A stretch of DNA of 64,000 bases from Halichoerus grypus (Eukaryota > Chordata > Mammalia > Carnivora > Phocidae), in NCBI RefSeq assembly GCF_964656455.1, contig NC_135720.1, positions 56,446,598 to 56,510,597 of the forward strand, read 5' to 3'. Position numbers and translations under genes: made by a program. This document shows, piece after piece, positions 34,870 to 46,949 of the stretch. Position 1 is the stretch's first letter, and each line of letters starts with the position of its first letter. Under the pieces are notes generated by a model. The model made no database searches and was not told where the DNA came from. It saw only the letters and a list, made by a program, of their open reading frames with translations.

Positions 34870-36620
34870 TCAACACCCCCACCTTTGTGCTCTTTTTGTC
34901 AGGTATTTTACTTCTATGTATACTGTAACCCAGTATTTCATCTTTATTATTTTGGGTTTAAACAATTAATAGTCTTGAAATGGTTTTAATTACAAATACT
35001 CAGAAAATTGCTTTATAGATAGTGTCCACTTTTTCTGGAGTTTTCTGTTCCTTCCTGCAAACCAGTCTTCTGCCTGACATCAATTTTCCTGCAAACTAAA
35101 TAACTTTTTTGATGGTGAACTTCTGGGAATAAATTTTTACACTATTTGTCTTTCTAAAACATTCTTACACTTTCATTTTCGAAAGGTTTTTTTTTTTTTA
35201 GTAGATTTCTAAGTTGATAATCTTCTTCCTTCAGCACATTAAAGGTGTCACTTCTTTGCCTTCTGGTCTTCATTGTGTCTTATGAGAAGTCAACCATCTA
35301 TTGCATTATTGTGATGTGAATGTTACACATCTCATCTGAATGCTCTCAAGATGTTTTCATTTTCTTTGTTTTTTTTTTTGGTGGTTTTACTTTGATATTC
35401 CTAAGTTTTTCTTTCTGTTACTCTTTTTGGAATATGCTGAGTTGCTTGGATTTGTGGGTTTATGTTTTTCATTCATACGGAAAATCTTGGCCATTCTCTC
35501 TTCTAATGTTATTTCTGCACTATTACATCTGTCTTCTTCTCAAACTCCCATCTCACATATGTTACACCATTTGATATTATCCCACCAACTTCAGAATGCT
35601 CTGTTCCATTTTCTTCTTCACACTATCCTTTTTGGTTTCTGTTTTTATAGTTTTTCTTGGTCTGGTTTCAAGGTAAATGAATTTTCCCATGCTGTATACA
35701 GTCTGTTGTTAAGCTGAATTCTTCGTCTCCAATATCTTAGATTTCATTTCTAGAATTTACATTGGTTTCATACCTTTGCAGAAATTCCCAGCTCGTTCAT
35801 ATTGTTCATATTTCTTGTTCACCTTTTCCTCTCAGTCCTTTAACATGTTTATTTTAGCCAAAAATAAATTAAATGACACAATTTATCAACTTTTATAGCC
35901 CCTTTCTGAAAATTATAGCCCCACTGGAGTACTCTCTTTGTCTGATTCTATGGATTATTCCCTCTCTTGATAATAAATCATACATTCTTGTCTCTTTAAC
36001 ATGTCTAGGGATCTTTTATTGAATATTAACCAATATGTACAAAATTCTGCTCTAAGTATTTAAGTATGGACAAGGGAATGCTTCTTCTGCCAGGTATTTA
36101 GGTTGGGACACTTGAGTCAAACAAGTCTGTAGTGGACTGGTTCTTGGTATTATTGTGCTTCATTTACATTCAGTTCACGACAATATTCAAATTATTTGAG
36201 GCAGGGTTACACCTTTTCTTTAGCAGCGATTGAGACCTGAGTCACTGGAGGATTTGACTCATTTCTTTCCCGCCATTAGCCATCAACAGACCTCAGAGAT
36301 AGTCACTCTCAGATCTCCTTTACTTCTGCGGTGGTAGAAAGTTTTGATGCCAGGTACTTGCAGCAAGGTCTTAGTGCCTTTGAGGTTCCCTTTAGTAATC
36401 CTCCCTGCTGATGCTGCATCTGAGTCTAACTAACAAGGCTTCGCTTTCAACTCTCTTGTGTCTTCACTGATAGCAGACACTTGCTGCCTGGTTCCAGTGT
36501 ATGGCCCAATTGCCTGTGAATTTACTCTCAGTTCTCCTTTCTGCTCTCATTCTTTAGTGGGTTACATATGCCTATGACCTAGAATGGGTTGCTCAGCCCT
36601 CCTGACTTTCTCTGAGTCCT
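34870..36620 (-). mobile_element. Second old L1 5' UTR plus ORF1 relic, minus strand
   Basis: Antisense ORF1 C-terminal blocks ('cttcattgtgtcttatgagaagtcaacc', 35268-35300), an RRM-side block (35540-35580) and the coiled-coil side (35740-35800) occur in the right order. From about 35830 to 36620 the sequence is 5' UTR-like. It parallels the relic at 32.4-34.4 kb but is a separate copy. Two overlapping plus frames (35320-35717) are antisense artefacts. Confidence 0.6.
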
Positions 36621-36774
36621 AAATACAGAAGTGTGCACTTTACCTATCACAAATAAATGTTGATAATCCCTGATGTATTTTTATTTGTCTGAGTTAGATT
36701 ATTCAAGAGAATTTTTATTTAAAACTTATTTTTCCCCTGAAGCATATAGGAATTAGCTTATGTAATAGATATAA

Positions 36775-36985
36775 TCTTGAAATCTGTTATCACACAGATT
36801 CAGTTTTGCTCACTTACGTGATTTGGATATATTACTTACCTATAAACCTCAGTTTCCTATCTGGGAAATTTTTGAAAATAACGGCAGTAATATCTTCAGG
36901 TTGCTGTCAAGATGAAATGAAATAAAACATATCAAATCATGTAGCTTAATGCATGGACATAGTAATCACACAACAAATTAGGTAA
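36775..36985 (+). mobile_element. MIR SINE, plus strand
   Basis: 'acctataaacctcagtttcctatctgggaaat', 'ataacggcagtaatatcttcagg' and 'gctgtcaagatgaaatgaaataaaac' follow the MIR core and 3' region. The 5' part is diverged. Confidence 0.75.
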
Positions 36986-37369
36986 TATTATCATTAGTAT
37001 TATAACTCTAATATATGTAATAAAGATTGCACTACAGATATACCCAGAAATTATTACATAATAAAAGCAACATATAGTAACCTTCATCAATGGACTGTAT
37101 GTATCAAGGTAGAGATTTTCACTGCATGCTGAACACTCGTAAGTTGGGAATGGAATGATTTTACCATGCACCATATACCATATGACCTCCAGTGAGACTT
37201 ACCAGCCTTAGGGATATAAGTTTTATTTCCTAAAAAACATTATTGCTGAAATATATACTCATGCAATATTATCTATTTACAAATGATGGTTAAAGAAGAA
37301 AGATGAGTTTAGTGTGAAACATGAGTTTCTCCCCCTGCCCCCATTTTCTTGGCAACTCAGTCAAATGAC

Positions 37370-37492
37370 ATAAATAAAATATTTAAATGATTTTGAGGCA
37401 CAGAGTAGGTGATCAATAAACGGTCCATCCCTTTGCCTTGTTTGTATGCATTTTACATTATCTCCTAGTTAGACAATACTGTGTGAAAACAT
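37370..37492 (+). mobile_element. Possible MIR/L2 tail, left side of a split relic
   Basis: 'ggcacagagtaggtgatcaataaac' is a MIR/L2-type 3' end. The following sequence to 37506 appears to continue at 38024 after the inserted L1, since it ends in the same 14-bp duplication. Confidence 0.45.
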
Positions 37493-37506
37493 AAGGACCC
37501 TATCTT

Positions 37507-38023
37507 TGTGTGTGTGTGTGTGTGTGTGTGTGTACGTGTGAACAAATGTTTACAGCAGCTTTATTTGTAATAGCCTAAAACTGGGAACAATGCAAAAGTC
37601 CATCAGCAGGTGAATGGAAAAACAAACCTTGGGATATCCATGCAATGGACTACTATTCAGTAATAGTAAGAAATGAACTATTGATACATACTATAACATG
37701 GATGAATCTCAGAATCATTATGGTGAGTGAAAGAAGCCAGAAAAAAAAGAGTAATACTATATGTTTCCATTTATATAAAATTCTACAAGATGGAAACAAA
37801 TTGACAGTGACAGAAAGCAGATCAGTGGTTGCTGGAGGATGAGGGCGGGGGCTGGCAGGGAGGGGCAAAAGGAAATTTCTGGAGGTGATGGGTATGTTCA
37901 TTATCAAAATTGTGATGGTTTCCTGGGTGTCTATATACATCAGAACTTTCAGTATATTTAGTATACACTTTAATTTGTGCAGTTTATTTTATATCAGCCA
38001 TATCTTAATATTCCTGTTTTAGA
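37507..38023 (+). mobile_element. Old L1 3' end with intact TSD, plus strand
   Basis: It starts with a (TG)n tract (37507-37533), then the ORF2 terminus ('gtttacagcagctttatttgtaatagcc', 'acatggatgaatctcagaatcattatggtgagtgaaagaagcc') and 3' UTR ('ggtgatgggtatgttcattatc'). A perfect 14-bp TSD, AAGGACCCTATCTT, flanks it at 37493-37506 and 38024-38037. The frames at 37645-37842 and on the reverse strand are L1 debris. Confidence 0.9.
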
Positions 38024-38037
38024 AAGGACCCTATCTT

Positions 38038-40440
38038 GTAGATCAGAGGATTCATCCCAATAATTTGCATAGAGTAAGTGGTTCAAAATTTTCAAATGAA
38101 TGAATCCTCTCATTTAACTATGTGAATTCTCAGAAGAGGTGTTTAATGAAATTAAATTATTTTAGATAAGGAAGTTGGTATGAGGTGGGCTGACACATCC
38201 TCTAAGTACATTTCAGTTTTAATGATTTCTTTCTGGATATTAGATTGGCCCACTGTGCTACTGGGTGGATTTCTTACTAAGCATTATCTCTGAACGGGCT
38301 TGATTACTTTGCAAATTGAGTTGATTATGATTGGGCTATGACTACTTCCCATGCTTCCTAATCAGATTTTGCTCAAGTGTTCGCCATTATTCTTTCTTTT
38401 ACTATCTTTCCTTCATCCCTCAGATTTCTTCTCATTCAAGGTAATCTCTAGAAAGTGAAAGGCTGATTGTTAAGGATGAGACTTCTTTAAGTCACAGATA
38501 GATACTTTCTCTTTGGTTTCTTATTCTGAATGTAGCTGGTAAATATAATTATTCTGGAACTTAGTTTGTCCCAGGTGAATGTATAAAACTCTACGGCCAG
38601 AGTCAGACCAAAAAAATGTGTTAATTTACATCACTTTATATTCTGGACATTTATTTCCCAGAGAGACAACATGAAGAAGAGTGGTTTGTATAGAATAGGT
38701 GTCTACTACTAATGGGATCTAAAGCCATTCATTCTCAACACTGTCCAACTAGAAAATTGGAGAATAAGTTATGAGAGAACATATTTTATTTTAAACATTA
38801 AGTCCTTCCAGTTATTGGCATTGTGGTATTGTTATGGTCTGATAGCTATAATCTGATATGCTTATCAAGCCAGAACAATAGGAATCATACTGGGAATGTA
38901 GTATCTGCTGTTAGGAAAGATTAAAGATGATTTTATTGTATTTTATGAGAAAGCTTATAAATTTCATGGAATAAAGTGTACTTCCACTATTCAGAAGACC
39001 TGTAAGATGCCCAGTTATGCGGTCATCGATAATGAGTCTCTTTAAACCATCACTGCCTTGCTTTCTTTTACTTTAATCTTCTCCATATGTAGATGTTATT
39101 AAAATTCATCATTATAAGCAACCCTAATTTTTATCAGTTGGAACTTCCTGATCCCTCCCCAAAGAAAGACATGTGTGTTTTGTTACTTAGTACTCTTGGT
39201 ATTCTCTTTTAAAGGTGGCATGTATTGCAGAATCCTACTTTTACTATAAAAATACATAAATATATAAAATGTATTTCTTTTTTCCTCTCACAAAACATTT
39301 AGAATTTTTTGTTAAGTGTTTTGGTTGTGTTTTCAGATAAACCCACCTATTACATTGAAATGAATATTAATTATTGCTTTATGTAATATTCCTATAAATA
39401 AAATACATTCCAGGACATATTCCATAGATACATGATAAAATTGTTTTCTTTATATTGCCATATTCTTGGGAATTATTATTGTCTGAGACAGTATTAAGTA
39501 GGTATGTTCAATACATGTAACTCTGACCATCCATTTAGACTCAGAATAAAGATTTTGTTACATAAAATAAAACCAAAATGGGTAACTGGGAATTTAATGT
39601 AGAATTTTTCATCTGTATATTTCTGGTTTTAGTTATAATGTGGTGGGACTTTTTTCCCCTCAGTTTTTTTTTTTTTCCATTAGCCCACACTTATATTTAA
39701 GTCACAGCATGCAATTGAGCTAGAAAATTATGAAATCATTGTAAACACAGTATGAATCCTCTAAAGAAAATATTTGTGAAAATTGGAATAATGCACTATT
39801 TTACCCAACAGGACATGAGATGCTCTTTCTATTGCAGAAATGCATAATCAGGTGTTGCCATTCATCTTTAATGTTCCTGTTGACTCAGAGGCAAGCCATT
39901 AATGTATTTATTTATAGGAGCCACAGTTTGTTTTGATTTCATTTGTTTCAGCTGACGTTTTAGAGGTCCAATACCTGACTTGATTATTCCATTGTTGACT
40001 TATACAGTAAAGGTTTCATTCCTACTTACCAAGAACAATTTAATTCATTTTCTTCTCTTTATTTTAGTTAACAACTGTTCACATCAGACCAGTAAAACAA
40101 CAGAAACAAAAATCCTTAAAATTATCATGAACTAAAAGTAGTTGTGTTGTGGGAGTAACAGCAAGCCAAATGTGATTTATGGAGACCAATTTAGAAATTT
40201 CTATTACTCATTATTATTATTTCTATTATTTAAAAATGTCTACTTATTATTTAGTGTAGTAAAGATTTTTGTATTATAAAGCAATAACATTTCAATGGGA
40301 AATTAATTGTGGTAGATAATTTTTTATCCCATTCTTGTTCCCAAATCCTATCATAACCAAAATCAAAAATACAGAAAATGTTTTTGAGCATTTTTTAGTG
40401 TTGTAGCACAATTTTTGGGGGGACTTATGATACACCTTTG
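38038..40440. other. Unassigned, mostly repeat-free by eye, 2.4 kb
   Basis: The first 65 bp may be the right half of the split L2-like relic ('ggttcaaaattttcaaatgaatgaatc'). The rest shows no transposon signature, only a poly-T run at 39667-39678. No coding frame. It is one of the largest apparently single-copy blocks in the window. Confidence 0.45.
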
Positions 40441-40469
40441 GTTATACTGATTATACAATTGTTGGTCCA

Positions 40470-40945
40470 TTTGGTCACCCTCAGTGAACCACAGGTGGTC
40501 AGCATTCATGCCTCTGTAGAGCCTTTTCCCTAGAATCTGTGATGGGCCGGTGACTTGCTTTAGCCAGTTGAATGTGCCAGATTGTACAGTGTGGCAGTCC
40601 TGGGCTGGAGCCTTACGAAGGCTTCTTTGATCCTCTAGTACAAAGTTAGCTATTCTGTTGGAGCTTCCAAATAGAAAGACCAGGTGGAGAGACCATATTG
40701 AGAAAGAGATGCCTCAAAACTACTTGGAATACGAGGGAAATCCAGCTGTCTCACTGTCCCAGATGAACGGTGGTTGCAGAAGACTTGCCAGCTAAACATA
40801 GCTGCTCTCATAACCACCAGCAAGAAGTGGAAAAGAACCACCTACGGAGCCTAGCATAGATTGATGATTTCTGAGAGGTAAGGTCATTGTTTTGTTAAGC
40901 CACTAATTTTGATGCTGGTTTGTTACAGAGGAATCATTAACTGAA
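40470..40945 (+). mobile_element. Old LTR-like repeat, plus strand
   Basis: 'ctgtgatgggccggtgacttgctttagccagttgaatgtg' and the end 'ttgttttgttaagccactaattttgatgctggtttgttacag' match a common old mammalian LTR of the ERVL/MaLR type as I remember it. The name is not certain. A minus frame at 40650-40841 is not a gene. Confidence 0.6.
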
Positions 40946-41700
40946 ATAGAAACAGCTAACCAAAATGGACCGCTGTTGCAACAAACACGTGCCTTGACCT
41001 TGGGATCCGGCATTTAGCAGCAGAGGGCACTTAAGAGGAGACTGCTGGTGAAGGCAGGAGAAGCAGGGATGAAATTGCTATGAGAGGATGGAGAAAAGAG
41101 GACGGAGTTATATACTGGCAGTAAATTAATGATATTATCCTCTAGGGTAACATGGACACCAGGATATTTAATGAATTTGTGGACCTGGCTAATCATATTC
41201 CCAGGCAGACTGTGAAAGTGGCTAATAGTTTCTTTTAGCTCCCTTTGATTAAGAATGTCAGGAGAAATGAGATTAAGAAGGAAACGTGGAGTTTTCAGGG
41301 TAGAGAAGACATATACATTTCACATGTTCTTTTATTTTTCCTCTGACTCGAGGTTATTTAAATAATTTTGTAGTAACTGTAGCTATTGTTTTCTTGTCCT
41401 TAACAAAGAAAGCTCTGCAGAGGTCACTAATGAAATTCAGGTAATGTGTGTGAATGGCCCTTAACCTCTTGATCAACAAATTATATGCTTTTACAATTCA
41501 CATTCACATTGTTTAACTCTGCACAGAGATGTGTGCCCACAGCTCTTCTCTCAGCTCTGAATGTCAAGCATAGATTCACTGAATGATTAAACTTCTTCAA
41601 ATTATTTGACTCCATTCTTGCCACCCAGGCAGGGTGTGTAAACTGCTTGGTTTTCTTAAATGTCATCTCCATTATTTTCTCTTAATTATAAGCAGTGCTG
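40945..41700. other. Unassigned, possibly internal sequence of the preceding LTR element
   Basis: Purine-rich sequence at 41030-41330 could be internal MaLR/ERV-L-derived DNA, but I cannot establish this. No frame longer than about 60 codons. Confidence 0.3.
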
Positions 41701-41709
41701 TAACAGACA

Positions 41710-43115
41710 GTTTTCTATTTAAATTTTTAAGCATAACCCTGCTTCATTCTATTTGATTATTTTCCCCCAAAATTTCCCTTCTTTTGAGATTCTGTATCTG
41801 GTGAGACATCATTGTGATGCAGTCCTTTAGTTCTTGAGGCACAGTTTTCTTTATTTCTTTGAGCATATTTAAAATCACTATATTAATGTCTTTGTCTAGC
41901 AAGTCCAACATCTGCGCCCCCTCAGGGATAGTTTCTATTGACTTTGTTTTTCTCTGCATATATGCATATTGTTCTTTGAATGGCTCATAGCTTTGTGCCC
42001 AAACTGTACATCTTTGATAATACAGAGTGGCAGCTCTGGAAGTGAGATTTCCCTTACTTAGAGTTTGTCGGTGGTGCGGCTTCTGCTTTTCGGTTTTTGC
42101 TGTTTACTGACTTTCCTGGAGTTTCTGCATTTCCTAAAGTGTGCAGCCACCGAAGTCTGGGTTTAGTTAGCTTACTGGTCAGATGATTCGTCAGAACTTT
42201 CCTTAAATGCCTGAAGCAACATGTCTCCTGCCCTTTGCTGAGCGCTCTGTGTGTGCGCTGGGGCACGCGTGCAGCGCTCAGGCAGGTTACAAATCTGCCT
42301 TAAGCCTTCACGTCCTGCTTGTGCAGGACTTCAAGTCAGCCAGGAGGGCGACGTTGGTACCCTCTCAGGCCTTTCTTGACCATGTGCACAGCTCTGCATA
42401 TGTGTTCCAATTGTTTAGCCTTCTAAATTCTCAGATGTTGGAGCTTTTCAAAATCTCCGATGCACATTTAATTCTCCGGCTGTGTTTGGCCAGGACCTTG
42501 TTTTAACCAACTGGTAGCACAGCTTCACAATGGAAAACACTTGCCACTGATTTTTTTAAGATTTTATTTTTAAGTAATCTCTACTACCCAATGTGGGGCT
42601 CAAACTCGCAACCCTGAGATCAAGAGTTGCACGCTCCACCAACGGAGCCAGCCAAGCACCTGCCAATGATTATTTTTGACAAATACTCTGAAGATAAGTC
42701 TTTTCCAGTGGAATTCCAGACTAATCAAATAATGGAAACATCTGGGGAATGGGCTTTTCCAGAAGGCTGTGAGACAGATTCAAGTGGTGGTAATACTCTC
42801 GGGTGGGAGTTTCTGAAGGATTTCGATACGAGTCTGCCTCTTCCAAGGCGTGCAATGTGAGGCTGCTGGTTTTCAAGGGTGCCAAGAGGTACACATATGG
42901 AGATGAGAGTAGGCCTAGTTGCAGTGCCACAGACCCTGCTGCTTCCAAGTGCAGCGCTTTTCTAAAGGGAACATTCCTCAGATGGTCGAAAGCCTTTGTT
43001 TAATTTCTAGAGTCCTGAAAATACTGATTTTGAGGCCAGGATTTTTGGTATATTTCTGGAGAAGTAGATTTATGGTGATCCTCACTCTGCCACTGTGAAA
43101 GTCCAGCCAACACTA
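41710..43115 (-). mobile_element. Third old L1 5' UTR plus ORF1 N-terminus relic, minus strand
   Basis: A 71-codon minus frame (41744-41959) reads as the start of an L1 ORF1p-like protein, with an acidic/Leu patch 'LDLLDKDI' followed by 'MLKEIKKT' and Lys/Glu/Gln-rich helix-forming sequence. It ends in a stop where ORF1 should continue. From 42000 to about 43115 the antisense 5' UTR follows and is GC-richer than its surroundings. A short SINE is nested at 42551-42660. Confidence 0.65.
42551..42660 (-). mobile_element. Short old-type carnivoran SINE, minus strand
   Basis: 'tttttaagattttatttttaagtaatctctac', 'gtggggctcaaactcgcaaccctgagatcaagagttgcacgctcc' and 'cggagccagccaagcacc' form the compact tRNA-derived variant without the CT-rich body. 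The flanks are TGCCACTGATTTTTT (42542) and TGCCAATGATTATTT (42661), a decayed TSD. Confidence 0.9.
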
Positions 43116-43168
43116 CTTTGTGCTTAGAATAGTTTTCTAGAAGATTATCATTTGATATAAGTATCTTT

Positions 43169-43518
43169 TAAAAAATTTTTTATTGTTATGTTAATCACCA
43201 TACATTACATCATTAGTTTTTGATGTAGTGTTCCATGATTCATTGTTTGTGCATAACACCCAGTGCTCCATGCAGAACGTGCCCTCTTTAATACCCATCA
43301 CCAGGCTAACCCATCCCCCCACCCCCCTCCCCTCTAGAACCCCCAGTTTGTTTCTCAGAGTCCATAGTCTCTCATGGTTTGTCTCCCCCTCCGATTACCC
43401 CCCTTCATTCTTATTGGGGAGGGTATGTGCTAGGTGAGCACTGTGAATTGTGCAAGACTGTTGAATCACATATCTGTACCTCTGAAACAAATAATGCAAT
43501 ATATGTTAAGAAAAAAAA
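43169..43518 (-). mobile_element. Twin-primed young carnivoran L1 3' end, minus strand
   Basis: On the minus strand, 43413-43169 is the sense L1 3' UTR end (the plus strand reads 'gttaatcaccatacattacatc', 'cagtgctccatgcagaacgtgccctc'). Positions 43414-43518 carry the upstream part of the same UTR in the opposite direction ('ggtgagcactgtgaattgtgcaagactg', 'cctctgaaacaaataatgc'). The 3' UTR order is read from the uninverted copy at 51954-52307. A perfect 16-bp TSD, TGATATAAGTATCTTT, lies at 43153-43168 and 43519-43534, so this is one insertion with a 5' inversion. Confidence 0.92.
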
Positions 43519-43534
43519 TGATATAAGTATCTTT

Positions 43535-45700
43535 ATATAGCTTGCTTAATTTATTTCCAAAATGGCTATAACAATATTTCCACCAGAAGAGAATGAAAGT
43601 GATCATCTTGCACCATACAGACAGATTGGAGTAATGTTTCTAATGCTTGCCAATATGACAGACCATAAATGCAACTGATTATTGTTGTTTTGCGTTTCTT
43701 TTTAACTGATAATGTAATTAACAGACACATGTGCACATGGACACACACATGTATAAACTAATCTTGCTTAGTTAAGGTAGAAATTTATGTTAGTCACGTC
43801 TTTAATGAGTTTCTAAGAATATTTTTAGAGACTTGGCGAGTCAGAAAATGTGTTCTGCCTCCAAGAATGATGTGAAACCAAAAGTACCATCCCTGCAAGA
43901 CTATCTTTGTGAGTCACAGAAAATCTGCCTGACCAAGTAATTTAGTCTCAGATTTTGTTGCCTTTGTGTACATCCACACTTAGAGGGACTTTTTTTATGG
44001 TAGTGTCTTGCATGTTTCTGTCTCATATTCTCTTTTCATTGGTTGTCATGATTTTCCTGGAACAAAGAAGGTTTGACAGGGTCTAGTAGATGAATTTCTA
44101 ATGGGGGGTGTGAATGGGAATTTGGATAGAGATAGGCAATTTGAAGGGGAAAATGATGAAAGATATAATAAAAATGTTAATAAATTGTTTTCCAAATGTG
44201 GTACAATTTTCTGTTAATTCTAAGACACCGAAAGTTTTCTGGAAGCCATATATTTAATTGTTTTTCTTCTATACCGATAAGCCATCAATGAATACATAGC
44301 ATTTTCTTACATTTCTGGACCTATTATCAACTTCCTGTGTAATTCTGAGAGAGCCTATTAGCTCTTTTATAACAGTTGTTTCGGTTGTAAAATTAGAACT
44401 GAATAACTTGACTCATGATTTATCATATGAATAAATAAAGGTGATTGGAAAGTTTGCAAATATTGCCTACATAAAAACTAGAGTTTCTGCCTCAGGTTGA
44501 AAGTAGGCTCTTTATAACCATTAACCAATGTGTACTTTTGGGATGGGAGCAATATGTACTTCTGAGACTTGTGTATAAGTGAAAACTCTGGGTATGACAT
44601 CATTTTGAGTTCCTCTTTTTAAAAATATGAACATTCTACCTCCTCAAGTTTTTTGGAGCAAAATTTCTTAAATCCATTTTTTGCTTCTTTTGAAGAGATT
44701 TGGTGGCAATGCATAAAGTAACTTGCTTTTGTCAACATACTGTAATTAGTCACTTATTTTTAGAGCTGAATGTTAATGAGTCATTTCATGTTCTTAATTA
44801 AAAATGTTTCAGAATGGCATTGAGCTATAGAACAAATGAACAAATTAAGTCTATTCTGCATGATAGTTCATTTACCCTTTTAAATACATAATGTATTTTT
44901 AAATGTTGAAATTAAGCACCAAGATTAATGCTATAATAATAGAGAAATAAACCTACTACTCAAATGCATTTTTTTTCATGACATCAGTCACTTTAAGGTC
45001 ATCTAATAACCTTTTAAAAAATTCTGGGTAAATACATCTCAATTATCATTCCCTTTTATCTCTATCTGTTCTTTTAGATCACCTGGCTACTCAATGCTTC
45101 TCGTTCTCATCCTACTCAACCTTATGTCACTAAGCAACTTATTTATGTTACCATTTATTATTTGTGTACCACTCAGTTTATCCTATTTAGTATTTCAAAT
45201 CCATTGTATCTCAGTTACCAATGCAGCTTAGTTTTCTACTTATTATTTTTTGTTTCATTTTAATTAAACTGTTACTCTTTAAAATTCTATATAAAAATAA
45301 TAATTTTAATAATTTTTATTGGGGAAAATTTTCAGAAGATGAACAGTGGTAGGATCTAAGATTCAGGATCGATGTCAGAAGAAGTTGTAATATTACTTCT
45401 CAAACTTTAGGATCATTTTCTGTTACTTCTAAGGTTTTCCTCAAAATATCAGGAAGGCATATTTATTTTATTATTGATGTTGCAGTTGTTTTACTGGAAG
45501 CTAAAGGTGTAATAGGAAACCTAGTGTTTTCAATGATATTTCTGCACCTCTAGAGTATCTGTTCTGTAATTGTTGTATGTCTATGATAAAAGACATAACA
45601 CACTGACAAATGCATTTGTCTGACTATTGTGTATGTGTGTTGGTAGGGCGAGTGTAGTTGCCAGGGACAGCTGAATGTATATGGGTATGGTATTCTAGAG
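43535..45700. other. Unassigned, 2.2 kb
   Basis: No confident repeat. A MIR-like patch may lie at 44300-44440 ('ctgtgtaattctgagagagcc...ggttgtaaaattagaactgaataac'), and L2-like CT-rich sequence at 45050-45220. No coding frame. Confidence 0.4.
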
Positions 45701-45702
45701 GG

Positions 45703-45853
45703 TTTTTTTTGGGGGGGGGGTTGTTTTTTTGTTTTAAGTCGGTTCCACACCCAACATGGAGCCCAGCACAGGTCTTGAATTCAAGACCCTGAGGTCAAGT
45801 CCTGAGCTGATATCAAGAGTCTGATGCTTAACTGACTGGACCACCCAGTGCTC
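45703..45853 (-). mobile_element. Old-type carnivoran SINE, minus strand
   Basis: After G/T homopolymer runs (45704-45736), 'ttccacacccaacatggagcccagcacaggtcttgaattcaagaccctgaggtcaag' and 'gcttaactgactggaccacccagtgctc' give the reversed old subfamily. Possible TSD: tctagaggg / tcttagag. Confidence 0.88.
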
Positions 45854-45859
45854 TTAGAG

Positions 45860-45862
<3 letters not shown>

Positions 45863-45893
<31 letters not shown>
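45863..45893 (+). repeat. (TG)15 microsatellite
   Basis: Uninterrupted TG immediately beyond the head of the SINE at 45703. A candidate length-variable locus. Confidence 0.95.
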
Positions 45894-45895
<2 letters not shown>

Positions 45896-45995
45896 AATGC
45901 CATAGTTCTATGAGGTTTTTATTGGGTTGGGAGTTAGTCTGCAAGTGTGTATTATAAAATGTTATGAGTTTTGGACTGAGTGTCTTTTTCATTTT

Positions 45996-46183
45996 TTTTT
46001 TTTTTAAGATTTTATTTATTTATTTGAGAGAGACAGTGAGAGAGCACAAGCGGGGGGAGTGGGAGAGGGAGAAGCAGACTCCCTGCTGAGCAGGGAGCCC
46101 GATGCGGGACTCGATCCCGGGATTCCAGGATCATGACCTGAGCTGAAGGCAGTCTTTTAACCAACTGAGCCACCCAGGCGCCC
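45996..46183 (-). mobile_element. Carnivoran SINE, minus strand
   Basis: T-run, AAGATTTTATTTATTTATTTGAGAG, complete body, 'aaccaactgagccacccaggcgccc'. The TSD is TGTCTTTTTCATTTT (45981-45995) against TGTTTTTCATTTT (46184-46196). Confidence 0.96.
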
Positions 46184-46196
46184 TGTTTTTCATTTT

Positions 46197-46949
46197 GTAT
46201 AAGTTTGTGTTTGTAATGTAGATTTGTTCTTTTTATACTACCTACTCTGATAAAATATGTCCCATTTCAGTTTCTTCTGCCTTGGAGCAATTTCTCATTC
46301 TTTTCTCTCCTCTATATGGCCACTCTCACTATTTGTTAGTTCCAGCTCTCATACTTCTCACCTGCCTCATAAGTATAGAAGCCCCTTGAAGAAGGCCCAT
46401 TTATTGCTCTGTGAGCATGTCTCACTCCTGCCTTCATGGATAGTAACCCTGACACCTCACAGCTGTTTTGCCCCCTTCCTAATCTCCTTAAAAGCTTGAA
46501 AGTGTTACTGAGATCTTTTAACAAGAATATCTCCTAGTAGTTGAAAAAGTCATAATGGCAGGATCCAATAGAATAGACCCAGACCCAATAACTCTTGAAA
46601 ATACTAATTGAGGAAGTGGATTCCACAACCTGCCTCATTTGCATGCTTTGCAATCAGATCTAAACTCTTGATGTAGCCTCTCAACATCTCACAGGCAGTC
46701 TGGCCTGTGTTCCCGTGATGTCAGGGAATTTGTGCTGTATTTCCTTTTCCTTTTATTGTAGGCAATCTCAACGGTTTCATCATGAAGTTCCACCTACCCA
46801 TTACTACATATTTTCAGTAAAGTGTGTGGGGGGAAAAGAAATGAGGCAGCTGAGATTTACTGTGCAATTAATATACTCTCTCTGTTGTCCTATCTCTGTT
46901 TCTAGGGTATTTATTTTATTTATTTATTTTTTTATTATATAAAATACTC
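46197..46949. other. Unassigned
   Basis: Short frames at 46257-46499 and 46336-46524 on opposite strands have no recognisable domain. 'agatctaaactcttgatgtagcctctcaacatc' near 46660 faintly recalls L2. Otherwise nothing recognised. Confidence 0.35.

Noticed and set aside
35320..35717. Two overlapping hydrophobic plus frames resembling membrane proteins
   Set aside because: They are antisense translations of T-rich L1 ORF1 relic sequence.
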